Of a stretch of 64,000 nucleotides of DNA, positions 26,658-34,943 are shown piece by piece. Source of the DNA: Leptolyngbya sp. O-77 (GTDB lineage Bacteria; Cyanobacteriota; Cyanobacteriia; Elainellales; Elainellaceae); NCBI RefSeq assembly GCF_001548395.1, contig NZ_AP017367.1, forward strand, positions 1,339,001-1,403,000, given 5' to 3'. Made by a program: the position numbers and the translations under genes. The notes under the pieces are model-generated. The model was given only the letters and a program-made list of their open reading frames with translations. It had not been told where the DNA came from and did not search any database. Position 1 is the first letter of the stretch. Each line of letters begins with the position of its first letter.

Positions 26658-28020
26658 TGGTGTACGAGGAAGAATTAAGCAGCGTCCTGGTTCAGTTGTG
26701 AATCGTCTTGTTGATCCACTCGAATCCCATCTTTGAATTTCACCCCTTCAATCACCTCCCCTAATCGTTTGAATCCTCGAATACGTAACCATCGCTTCTG
26801 AGCACTCTGCACCAGCTTGAACACCAACGATAGGATGCTGTCCTGGGAAACACAGCCTCGTGTCTTATCGGTCCTTAAACGGACAGTGGCAAAGGTTGAT
26901 TCAATTGGATTGGTGGTACGAAGATGCACCCAATGCTCAGCCGGAAAATCATAGAACGCCAACAGTGCCTCCCGGTCTTTGACTAAACACTCGACGGCTT
27001 TGGGATACTTGGCTTGGTAGATTTTGACAAAACGGTCGAACGCCTTGTTTGCCTCGTCCTTCGTCGCTGCCAGATAGATTTCGTGTAGGGCAGATTTCGC
27101 CTGCGGTTGCTGAGTTTTGGGGAGTTTGTTAAGCACATTGGCAGTTTTATGCACCCAACAGCGTTGGGTTTTAGTCGTGGGAAACACCAGTGCCAGTGCC
27201 TTCCAAAACCCTAACGCGCCATCCCCAACTGCCAGTTCCGGTGCCACTTTGAGTCCCTGGTCTTGCAAGCGGAGCAATAACGGCTTCCAACTTAACTCGG
27301 ATTCGCGAAAGCCTGCTTCCAGTCCCAGTAATTCCTTGACTCCAGTGTCCGTCACCCCGATGATCACCAGAATGCACTGGCGGTCATTTTCGTTGCGGAT
27401 GTTGAAGTAGATGCCGTCCGCCCACAGATACACGTACCTCTTACCCGCTAAAGATCGCTTTTGCCATTGTTGATGTTCTTCAATCCATTTCGCTTTGAGG
27501 CGACTAATCGTACTGGCTGATAGCCCTTCCGCTTGGGCACCGAGCAATGATGCCAGTGCCTCTGAAAAATCCCCGGTGGATACGCCTTTAAGATACAGCC
27601 AGGGTAACACCTCTTCCACGCTTTGAGCGCGTTTCAGATACGGTGGCAACAATGAGGAATTGAATTTGATGCCGCTATGGGTGCGATCTCGCACTTTCGG
27701 CACTTGAATTTCAACTTCCCCCACCCCGGTGACAATCGTGCGTTCCGGCAGATAGCCGTTGCGAACCACAGCCTTGCGTCCCTGCTCGTCCTTGAGGTCT
27801 TTGTATTGAGCTAAAAACTCTTGCAACTCTGCCTCCACTGCTTCGGCAATGATCTGGCGAGCACCGTTACGAACCAGTTCCGTTAGCGCATCTCGAAACG
27901 ATGCCGATGATTCTCCAGCTTGAAATGCAATAAGATTATCCTTACTCATGGTGTATCCTCGTCTGGTCTTTTTTCCTTATCCAGCAGGATACGCCCTTTC
28001 TTTCCCCTTACCGTACACCA
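26658..28020 (-). mobile_element. Second IS256-like insertion sequence
   Basis: TGGTGTACGA at the left and CGTACACCA at the right are inverted terminal repeats around a 1.36-kb element with an intact transposase. It separates the first 25 codons of the HEPN-type gene from the remainder. Flanks share only ATTTG on the disrupted-gene strand, so no clean 8-bp duplication is visible and the junction may have rearranged. Confidence 0.8.
26675..27949 (-). CDS. IS256-family transposase (intact)
   Basis: 424 residues, full family length, starting MSKDNLIAFQAGESSASFRD. Contains the mutator-type catalytic segments YLWADGIYFNIRNEND, ELAVGDGALGFWKAL and TTNPIESTFATVRLRTDKTR, which supply the DDE residues. 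Different from the nested IS256-like element, so at least two distinct IS256 lineages entered this locus. No frameshift or stop seen; probably active or recently active. Confidence 0.93.
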   Translation of the reverse strand: MSKDNLIAFQAGESSASFRDALTELVRNGARQIIAEAVEAELQEFLAQYKDLKDEQGRKAVVRNGYLPERTIVTGVGEVEIQVPKVRDRTHSGIKFNSSLLPPYLKRAQSVEEVLPWLYLKGVSTGDFSEALASLLGAQAEGLSASTISRLKAKWIEEHQQWQKRSLAGKRYVYLWADGIYFNIRNENDRQCILVIIGVTDTGVKELLGLEAGFRESELSWKPLLLRLQDQGLKVAPELAVGDGALGFWKALALVFPTTKTQRCWVHKTANVLNKLPKTQQPQAKSALHEIYLAATKDEANKAFDRFVKIYQAKYPKAVECLVKDREALLAFYDFPAEHWVHLRTTNPIESTFATVRLRTDKTRGCVSQDSILSLVFKLVQSAQKRWLRIRGFKRLGEVIEGVKFKDGIRVDQQDDSQLNQDAA

Positions 28021-28097
28021 CAAATAAACATAGCTCGGAGAAAATCGAAGACGTTTAGGGTCTTGACAATAATGTCTGCTAGTTCTTCATGCTTCAT

Positions 28098-28424
28098 CTG
28101 TGTCGGCTCCCATCAAACAGTCTTTCAGGTTACAGATTTGCGTGCTTTGCTGCCCCACGTTTAGCTTGAGGGGCTGAGCTTCGGTTTCATAAGTAACAGT
28201 ACCCACCAAGCGGGAAAAAATAGCGTCTCAACCGAGGTTTTAAGGAGCCTAACGGTGCCCATCACCCGCTGCAGACAACCTAGAATACCCATTGGATAAC
28301 CTCTCGACGGTCGGCTTCATCGTGGTTGAGGGGTTGGGGTTGTGGGTGTGGTCGTCATGGTCAACCTTGCCTCCGGGTGTAGTTTAGCCGCCCCACCCCA
28401 TCCGCGCCTCTTGTACGTCAGCCA
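28098..28424. other. Intergenic region without recognisable gene
   Basis: Between the start of the broken HEPN-type gene and Uma2. Only very short frames are present; one minus-strand stretch near 28295-28345 reads QPQPLNHDEADRREVIQWVF and ends at a stop, which could be a gene remnant but is too short to assign. Confidence 0.4.
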
Positions 28425-29114
28425 TCAGTCTTGTCCTTCACGCTCTTGTCCTACATTTTGCGGTTGGCTATGAAACATCTGGAGCAGCCAGCGGTTAATC
28501 TCGCCGTCTTCTTCCGTCTGGCTGCGCTGGAGGGCTTCTTCCACAAGGGCGATCGCCAGTCCTGGCAGCACCTCCGACTCGCGGATTTGCCGACTGCCCC
28601 CATCCGCCACTGCAAAGGCGATCACCTCACCCTGCTCCACATCCACCACCCAGTATTCCTGCACCCCCAGCCGCTCGTAGAGCAGGCGCTTGCGTCCGAG
28701 GTCATCGCTGAGGGTTGTAGAGGCCACTTCGATCACCAATTGCGGCGCACCAAACTCGTTGACATCAATGGGCTGAGAAGATTTGGGTGGAATGCGGAAC
28801 GCGGCACCAATGTAATACGCCAGGTCAGGCTGACACTCGCGCACGCCTGGTTTGCGAAAACTGCCATTGGTCAAACCGACAATCCGAATATTTTTGACCG
28901 TGCCGTAGAGACTGACCGTTTGGGCCAGCAGGCTATTATCTCGTCCGTGTCCAGCCCCAATCGGCATCGTCTCAATCCTCATCGAGTCAGCGTCGTAATA
29001 GAACCGGGCTTGTTCTAGTTCAGGGCGATCGCCCAGCGCCAGAAACGCCTCCCAACTCGCTTTGACCCACGCATCGGTGACCAAGTTTTGCGGTGCGGGT
29101 AAGGTATTCACCAT
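28425..29114 (-). CDS. Uma2-family (DUF820) putative endonuclease
   Basis: 229 residues. PD-(D/E)XK-type Uma2 fold: RIETMPIGAGHGRDNSLLAQ, ECQPDLAYYI, then APQLVIEVASTTLSDDLGRK with the catalytic Glu-x-(Ser) and LYERLGVQEYWVVDVEQGEV. These proteins are extraordinarily numerous in cyanobacteria and their biological role is unresolved. It starts 43 bp after the ATPase gene stop on the same strand, so it may be the last gene of that operon. Confidence 0.88.
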   Translation of the reverse strand: MVNTLPAPQNLVTDAWVKASWEAFLALGDRPELEQARFYYDADSMRIETMPIGAGHGRDNSLLAQTVSLYGTVKNIRIVGLTNGSFRKPGVRECQPDLAYYIGAAFRIPPKSSQPIDVNEFGAPQLVIEVASTTLSDDLGRKRLLYERLGVQEYWVVDVEQGEVIAFAVADGGSRQIRESEVLPGLAIALVEEALQRSQTEEDGEINRWLLQMFHSQPQNVGQEREGQD

Positions 29115-29156
29115 TGGCTAAGGCTCCTTTGCAGGGCGACTCTGACCCGTGCCAGT

Positions 29157-31235
29157 CTACCCCTCGACTGCGATGATCTCAGTGTACTCAAACTCGTTGG
29201 GGCTGCGGCGCACGAGGGAGTAGGACGTGCCGTTGAGGGCGATCGCATCTGGCTCCACATCCGCCTTGGGCGAGTGATAGACCAGCACATACTGTCGCCC
29301 CAAGTAGGGATCGAGTTCTTCTGCCACCTCGCCGCGCCACTGGGTCTTGCTCACCAGCACCACCAGTTGATTGGCCAGTGTGGGGAGCGATCGCCCCACC
29401 TGCCGCCGATAGGTTTCGTCTAGGCTGCCAAAGGGCGAATCCATCACCATCGGGTAGTTGCCTGCATCCGGCGGCATCAGGTATCGGTTTTGCTGATCGC
29501 GGCGGCTCCAGTCGCGCACCCGGTCGATAATGGCGCCGATAAACGACAGACTCAAGACCTGGTTTTCTCCGGTCGAGGCCGGCACCAGCCGCTCTTGCCC
29601 GGTGGTGCTTTCGACTAAGTGCAGCTCATACTTCTCCGTCAGGCGCGGCACATAGGGCGCAACCACAATCCGCTGAAAAATCTCCCGCACCCGTCGTTCT
29701 AGGTCGCTGCGAAACACCCGATCCACATTCGTCTGCACTTGCTTGAGACGGGCGATCGCCTCTTCGGTGGCGGCAATCCGGCGCTGCGCTTGGGCCTGTC
29801 GCGTTTCCGTCGCCTGGTGTTTTTCGATCTGTCGCCGCAGATCCTCAATCTGCTGGCTCAGGTCTTTCACGCGCTGGTCGTTTTCGCCCTGCTCTCGGTT
29901 CAATGCTTGAATTTTCGCGTCAATGTCTTCATGGCGCTTTTCCAGGTTGCGGATATCTTCGATGGGGCTGTTGCGGAGCTGCTCGTGGATGGTGTCTAGC
30001 TCCGTCTCGATGCGGGATAGGGTCTGGCGCAGGTCGCCAATCTTGCGCTGCTCTTCGTCTACCGTTTGCCAAAAGACCGGAATCTGGCGGGCGATCGCCT
30101 CCATTTGCGCCCCCATGCGGATCACCGTCTCCTCCACATCCGCCAGCCCCGCCCGCTCTAGATATGCTTTCACCTGATGGTAATGGTTGCTGCCAGCCTC
30201 TAGCACGGTTCCACAGATGCAGCGCTGGCGATCGAGCAGATCTTGCACAAACTGCTGCTTGATATCGGCAGGCAATTCGCCGCGCTGGCGCAGTCCTTGC
30301 TCTAGCGCCCGAAACTGGGCGATCGCCCCCGGCAGCAGCACCGTATAGCCCTGCGTCGAAAGGGTCGATTTCAGCCGCACTCGACATTGCTCCAGGGCAT
30401 CTCGCACCGACTGCTTCTGGCTTTCCAGGTCATCGCGCCGCTTTTGCTCTGCCCGCACCGCCTCCGACTCGCGTAGTGCGTTTGCCACTGCCTGCCGCAG
30501 ACGTTTGAACTGCTCAATTTCTGACTCAATCTCGCCCTGCCGCGCTGCGATTTGCTCCCGCTCTTCCTCCCGCGTTTGCTTTTGCTGCACCAGCGTTTGG
30601 GTCTCCGGGTCGCCAAACCGTTCCAGTTCTTTTTCTAGGGTTTTGCGGGCCTCTCCCAAATGGCGAATGGCGCGGGTCAACACCTCCACCCCCAACAGGG
30701 CCTTGGTGGCCTCGGCAATCTCCGTTTTCTTATTCGAGCGCACGATTTGCTCAATCCGCTCTCCATCAAAGAAGAAGTATTGATGCAAACTCACGGGCAG
30801 AATGCGCCCAATGACGTCATCTAGGTGCTGCTCAGAATTTCGCCAGCGCCCATCTTCCCCAGCATATTTCAGCGATAAGTCGCTCCTAGTCGGCACAATC
30901 TCCCCAGTGTCAGTCCGATAGGCACGGCAGGAACGACGGATGCGATATTGGGTAGCGCCATGCTCACAGGCCAATTCCACCCAGCATTCGACGGGTTCAT
31001 TAACTGCTGCCTCTGCCAGCGCCCGCTTATTCACCAACTGATCCGGCGAGGCAAAGGCCGCCGTCGTCTTTTTATACAGCGCCCAAGTAAAGGCATTGAG
31101 CAGGGAGGTTTTTCCTGCCCCATTGTTGCCATGAATCACCGTTACCTTGCGATCGCCACTGGCAGCCAGTCGTAGCTCTGGTGTAGTGCCATAAAACTGG
31201 CGGAAATTGTGCAACTGAATCGACAGCAGCCTCAT
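29157..31235 (-). CDS. SMC/Rad50-like ATPase of a defence module
   Basis: 692 residues. Walker A GNNGAGKTS at about 36-44; long Glu/Arg/Gln-rich coiled coils at about 190-290 and 360-520; a short CxC element (RCICG, 339-342) at the coiled-coil turn recalling a zinc hook; a C-terminal signature STGENQVLSLSFIG and Walker B YPMVMDSPFGSLDE. It resembles DndD-like and Rad50-like ATPases, but its signature differs from the true DndD remnant at 20430, so it is a different family. Its ATG overlaps the stop of a 65-residue gene by 4 bp (translational coupling). Probably binds or translocates on DNA as part of a restriction or sensing complex; the substrate is unknown. Confidence 0.82.
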   Translation of the reverse strand: MRLLSIQLHNFRQFYGTTPELRLAASGDRKVTVIHGNNGAGKTSLLNAFTWALYKKTTAAFASPDQLVNKRALAEAAVNEPVECWVELACEHGATQYRIRRSCRAYRTDTGEIVPTRSDLSLKYAGEDGRWRNSEQHLDDVIGRILPVSLHQYFFFDGERIEQIVRSNKKTEIAEATKALLGVEVLTRAIRHLGEARKTLEKELERFGDPETQTLVQQKQTREEEREQIAARQGEIESEIEQFKRLRQAVANALRESEAVRAEQKRRDDLESQKQSVRDALEQCRVRLKSTLSTQGYTVLLPGAIAQFRALEQGLRQRGELPADIKQQFVQDLLDRQRCICGTVLEAGSNHYHQVKAYLERAGLADVEETVIRMGAQMEAIARQIPVFWQTVDEEQRKIGDLRQTLSRIETELDTIHEQLRNSPIEDIRNLEKRHEDIDAKIQALNREQGENDQRVKDLSQQIEDLRRQIEKHQATETRQAQAQRRIAATEEAIARLKQVQTNVDRVFRSDLERRVREIFQRIVVAPYVPRLTEKYELHLVESTTGQERLVPASTGENQVLSLSFIGAIIDRVRDWSRRDQQNRYLMPPDAGNYPMVMDSPFGSLDETYRRQVGRSLPTLANQLVVLVSKTQWRGEVAEELDPYLGRQYVLVYHSPKADVEPDAIALNGTSYSLVRRSPNEFEYTEIIAVEG

Positions 31236-31429
31236 TGCACCTCCTCTTTGACAATCTGCAAAATGTCATCGTTAATACCCATTGGTTTTTCGAGATGCAG
31301 CTTGTCGTTCTCTGCTCTCAGCACTCGCGTGATCAAGCGCTTGACCTCCGGCGGAGCAGACTCAATCGGCTCCATCACAGAGTGAGCAGAAGAGGGGGGT
31401 GAGGACTGATCTGGCTGTTCTGAGGTCAT
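31232..31429 (-). CDS. Small acidic protein coupled to the SMC-like ATPase
   Basis: 65 residues. Disordered N-terminus (MTSEQPDQSSPPSSAHSVME), then an alpha-helical C-terminal half: PPEVKRLITRVLRAENDKLH, LEKPMGINDDILQIVKEEVQ. It ends in CAATGAGG, where the ATPase ATG overlaps the TGA, so both are made together. Small proteins in this position occur next to SMC-type ATPases in DNA-modification-linked loci, from memory; a regulatory or assembly subunit is the natural guess. Confidence 0.72.
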   Translation of the reverse strand: MTSEQPDQSSPPSSAHSVMEPIESAPPEVKRLITRVLRAENDKLHLEKPMGINDDILQIVKEEVQ

Positions 31430-31620
31430 GGTTCGTCGGAGGTTCGAGTGAGTTGCGGTGATTGGGCTATCTTGTCTATTGTTTGTCCATCGAATTTGTC
31501 TATCGAAAGTAGCCGTATAGTCAGCTTATCCGTTGGACTCTAGATCCAGGAACCCTTGGGAAGCAATGACGACTAGAATTGACTAAGATTTTAGACACTG
31601 GTGTTCATCATTATTCCCTT

Positions 31621-31938
31621 ATGTCACTCCAGGACGCTAAAGAACAAGCCTTCAAATTGTCGCTAAGCGATCGGTTGACGCTGGTCAATCTCATTATTCA
31701 GTCGCTTCAGCAGGAGCTTAACAAGCAGGTCAGCCAAACAGAGACAGCCGCGCAACCATCTTCTACTTATATTCCTACTGATATTCCTAGTAGTTCTATG
31801 CGGGGGCGTTTACGGGCAGAACGAACGGCTTTAATTGACCAAATGCGTGGATTATTGAAAACAGACAAGCCTGCTCCTACAGATGCTGAAGTCAAAGCCC
31901 TGTTGAAAGAGCGACTGGTCGAAAAGTATTCTCAATAA
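31621..31938 (+). CDS. Antitoxin-like protein upstream of PIN toxin
   Basis: 105 residues from the ATG at 31621 (MSLQDAKEQAFKLSLSDRLT); a longer frame to 31579 is less likely. Helical N-terminus (LTLVNLIIQSLQQELNKQ), a Ser/Thr/Pro-rich linker, then MRGRLRAERTALIDQMRGLL and a basic tail. Length, position 7 bp upstream of a PIN gene and the Phd/VapB-like helices suggest the antitoxin; its family is uncertain. Confidence 0.65.
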   Translation: MSLQDAKEQAFKLSLSDRLTLVNLIIQSLQQELNKQVSQTETAAQPSSTYIPTDIPSSSMRGRLRAERTALIDQMRGLLKTDKPAPTDAEVKALLKERLVEKYSQ

Positions 31939-31945
31939 TTTCTTA

Positions 31946-32365
31946 ATGGGAGTTTTAGTTGATACAAATCTTATTTTGGATTTTTTACTGGAAAGAGAGC
32001 CATTTTTTCAGGATGCGGAGGCTTTATTTCAGGAAATAGCTTCTGGTCAGATTGTCGGTTATGTGACGGCAACAACGCTAACAGATGTTTTCTATATTGC
32101 GAGACGACACACTCAAAGCATCGAACGAGCTAGACAAGTCATCGCAATCACCTTGTCGACAATGGAAATTTGCCCCGTTGACCGATCTGTGCTGGAATTA
32201 GCTCTGGCATTCACTACGCCAGATTTTGAGGATGCTGTACAAATTGCAGGTGCATCGGTTCAAGGCTTAGATGCAATTGTTACCCGTGATGCTGAGTTAT
32301 CTACCACCTTAGTACCAGTGCTGTCTATCAGGCAGGTCTTGCAAGCGCTAGAAAAGTCTGAGTAG
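31946..32365 (+). CDS. PIN-domain ribonuclease toxin (VapC-like)
   Basis: 139 residues. PIN signatures: N-terminal MGVLVDTNLILDFLLEREPF (first Asp), TLTDVFYIARR, then FTTPDFEDAVQIAGASVQGL and DAIVTRDAELS, which provide the acidic metal site. PIN toxins are Mg2+-dependent ribonucleases often cutting tRNA. Forms an operon with the preceding gene. The gap 32366-32622 shows no gene. Confidence 0.88.
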   Translation: MGVLVDTNLILDFLLEREPFFQDAEALFQEIASGQIVGYVTATTLTDVFYIARRHTQSIERARQVIAITLSTMEICPVDRSVLELALAFTTPDFEDAVQIAGASVQGLDAIVTRDAELSTTLVPVLSIRQVLQALEKSE

Positions 32366-32622
32366 TTGTTGTGTCGTGCTAGCAGCCCAACCCTGCATTG
32401 GTGGGATCAGAACATTGGCAGGGATAGCATAGAGGTTACTAGCGGGCGTTCAAGGTTATCTATCATCCGTTATCTATCATCTAGCCACTGCATCGATAAA
32501 CTGCATCGATAAGTAGATACACATTGTGATTTGTAGAATGTGCTAGCGTCAGCGTAACGCATCAAAGGCTTACGGAGTGGTGGATTGCGGCTACGTCTAA
32601 CAGCGTTCTACAGGGCTGAGGC

Positions 32623-34740
32623 TTACAAGTCCAGCAGTCCATAGCGCTGCTGCAAGTCGAGCAACTGGCTCCGTGCTTCGCCTGCGTTATCCGCCAGGTC
32701 GGCAAATTCCACAAAGCGGGTCAGTTCTTTTCTGAATAAATTTCGCTCTACTTCTAAGGTTTCCCGCCCCAAATCGGGCGGCAACACAATCATGTCGAAA
32801 ACGGTAGCGCGGCGTTTGCCCGGATGGGGTCGCAGCACTCGCCCCCGCCGCTGGATAAACTGCCGGGGGTTGCCGCTGCTGGCTAAGATCACTGCCGTTT
32901 CGATCGCCGGAATGTCTACCCCTTCATCTAGGCAGCGAATTGCCACCAGCCCTTGCAGTTCTCCGGTTTCAAACTGATGCCGCAGGTCTTCGCGTTCATC
33001 CAGCGTGGTTTCAGCGGTGTAGGTGTTGACCCGATAGCCCAGGTCGCGCCCCAGCAGGCGGGTCACGGCTTCTAGCTGTCGCTGGCTTTCGGCGCTGGTG
33101 TCGTCTTCGACCGACCCGTCGCCGCAGTAAATCAGGGTGTGGCTGGTGTCTAGGCGCGATCGCATGACCTCCCGCAGCGCCTCTAACTTATTCGCTGCCG
33201 CCCCCACCAGTCGTGCCCGCTGGTTGAGCAGTGCCGCCAGTCCCTCGTTTTCGTCCGGGTCTTCCCCCATGGCCATCGCTCGCCCAATCCGCGTGGTCAA
33301 TTCCGAATAGCGCTCCGTTTCTGATTCCGTCAGCTCAACCAAAATCGGGTAATACAAGTAGTGAACCAGCGCCCCCTGGGCGATCGCATCTTTTAGGGTA
33401 AATTCTGGCTCCAGCACCGGGCCAAAATAGCCCAGCAGCGCTTCCGTTCCCTGCTCGTCGAAGTAGCGTTCTGGAGTAGCCGACAGTGCCAACCGCAGCC
33501 CGATATTCCTCGGCAGGCTGGCTTCTAATCGTTTTGCTCCGAGGTTGTGAGCTTCATCGCCTACGATGAGTGTTTTCTTGGGAAAGTAGGGCAGTTGTGA
33601 CTGAAAACCATCGCTGATCAGTGTAGCGTTGGTCGTGATCACGGCCAGAAAGGGTTGATGACCAGCCTTAACGTTATAAAGCTGATTAGATAAGCAACCC
33701 TGCCACTGATGCCGGCTCTCGAACGCCAGGAGGGGGTCGGTGATGCCAAACTTGCGGCATTCCCGCGCCCACTGCTGCACCAGATGCCGATAGGGGCAAA
33801 TGATAATCAGCGCTTGCAGTTGAATCTTTTGATAGAGTTCCGCTGCGATCGCCAGCGCTGTAATGGTTTTGCCGCTGCCCGTCGCCATCTTCAAGGTGCC
33901 CCGACCGTTGTTGGCAAACCAGTTGGCGATCGCCTGCTGCTGGTAGGGGCGCAGCGTCAGCCAGAAGGGCAGGGTGGGGATGCCCGCTGGCTGCTGGGGC
34001 AGATGGATGCTCTCAAACCCATAGCTGCCGCTCGACGATGCCACCTTTGGTTCTCGCGTTGGCGCTTCGGATGGGCAGCGTTGGAGGAGCGATCGCTGCG
34101 CCGCTTCTGGAAAAGCGAGCACCTCTAGGTTGGGCGTTTCGTTGTCCCATAGCCGCTGAAAATCCTCCGTTTTTTCTGCAATGCGCTCCGCATCGCCAAC
34201 CTGCCACGAACGGAAGACATCGATGCATTCAAAATTGTCGCTAAGGGCATTAGCGCTTTCATTGGCAGATCCTGTGAAGACGATCTGGTGGCCCGACGCA
34301 TCACTAAAAATGCCCAGCTTCTCGTGATAAACTCCTCGTCGCCGGATGTTGCAAGGAACTGCCAATTTGATTTCTAAAACTTCATTCCTCAGCAGCCAGG
34401 CCAAGCAAGCGAGACGATCCTGAACGACCTCTTCAAACTCTTGATCCAGCTCTCGCAACAGCGCCTCTGTAACCGCGTCCTGCCGCTGTTTTAGCCCCTG
34501 TTCGATCGCCCGAATGTCTTCATCTGATAAATATGGGGACGCAATCAGGCGCATTTTCCCGCCCGTTTTCACAAGCGCGGCTAGCCCCTGAGCCGCCAGC
34601 ACCAGAGACGTGCTGGAGAAGAAACCGACGGCACGATCATAGGCGATCGCTCGCTCCAAACAGGGGATGTAGAAATCCGCCAGCAAGTTATGGCGATCGC
34701 TACGATACTGATTTCGCAACGAGAGGTCTTTGAGGCCCAT
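32623..34740 (-). CDS. PLD-nuclease/DEAD-DEAH helicase fusion, candidate restriction enzyme
   Basis: 705 residues. N-terminal phospholipase-D-like nuclease domain (about 1-210): DRAVGFFSSTSLVLAAQGLA, GVYHEKLGIFSDASG with the H-x-K pair at 139/141, then FTGSANESANAL. Superfamily 2 helicase core: Q-motif LRPYQQQAIANW, Walker A ATGSGKT at about 286-292, DEAH at 395-398, SATPERYF, and motif VI QFIQRRGRVLRPHPGKR. Only one HKD-type half is evident, so dimerisation may complete the nuclease site. PLD-helicase fusions of this type are found beside dnd genes and have been annotated as phosphorothioation-linked restriction enzymes; whether this one belongs there I cannot verify. It lies 257 bp beyond the PIN toxin and 1.4 kb from the SMC-like ATPase operon, all in one island. 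Confidence 0.82.
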   Translation of the reverse strand: MGLKDLSLRNQYRSDRHNLLADFYIPCLERAIAYDRAVGFFSSTSLVLAAQGLAALVKTGGKMRLIASPYLSDEDIRAIEQGLKQRQDAVTEALLRELDQEFEEVVQDRLACLAWLLRNEVLEIKLAVPCNIRRRGVYHEKLGIFSDASGHQIVFTGSANESANALSDNFECIDVFRSWQVGDAERIAEKTEDFQRLWDNETPNLEVLAFPEAAQRSLLQRCPSEAPTREPKVASSSGSYGFESIHLPQQPAGIPTLPFWLTLRPYQQQAIANWFANNGRGTLKMATGSGKTITALAIAAELYQKIQLQALIIICPYRHLVQQWARECRKFGITDPLLAFESRHQWQGCLSNQLYNVKAGHQPFLAVITTNATLISDGFQSQLPYFPKKTLIVGDEAHNLGAKRLEASLPRNIGLRLALSATPERYFDEQGTEALLGYFGPVLEPEFTLKDAIAQGALVHYLYYPILVELTESETERYSELTTRIGRAMAMGEDPDENEGLAALLNQRARLVGAAANKLEALREVMRSRLDTSHTLIYCGDGSVEDDTSAESQRQLEAVTRLLGRDLGYRVNTYTAETTLDEREDLRHQFETGELQGLVAIRCLDEGVDIPAIETAVILASSGNPRQFIQRRGRVLRPHPGKRRATVFDMIVLPPDLGRETLEVERNLFRKELTRFVEFADLADNAGEARSQLLDLQQRYGLLDL

Positions 34741-34943
34741 ACCAATTGTGGATACAGCGTTTTTGCAGCCAGTGAGGTATGTTGATCAGCAAATAGACCA
34801 ACCATGAGAAACGCACTCGTGACCAACTTTCCCCACTGTTCAAGCTGCTCGTAACCCGTTTGCGATTTTGGGTTGCCAGTCAAGCATCTAGGAGGCTTTC
34901 AGCAATCTTAATTCATTGCTCTATTTACTCTATCTATCTTTAT

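Larger units (their letters stand above)
23364..28097 (-). pseudogene. HEPN-type gene broken by two insertions and an amber codon
   Basis: Reassembled from pieces on the minus strand. (1) 28097-28021: MKHEELADIIVKTLNVFDFL then RAMFI, cut by an IS256-like element. (2) 26657-26445: DLTIVHFLQFVDESYENG to FFAVNIKKDE, ended by TAG at 26442-26444. (3) The same frame continues EKIELSKIEPSKYGIKYY through ENVIQTIRNAMAHLPDF to VKLHNYGA at 25894. (4) After the IS4-family element the frame resumes at 23439 as DIVNNEEMRAAVSMALEAAY and RLAK, stop at 23364. Removing the IS4 insertion plus one 9-bp duplicate restores frame exactly. IRNAMAH contains an R-N-x3-H pattern typical of HEPN RNases or their relatives, so an abortive-infection or toxin role is plausible; the exact family is not recognised. 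Confidence 0.75.

Noticed and set aside
29157..31235. SMC-like ATPase as the missing DndD
   Set aside because: Its C-terminal signature (STGENQ, MDSPFGSLDE) differs from the DndD form (LSAGEKQ, IDTPLGRLD) seen in the true remnant, so it is unlikely to be a second dndD.
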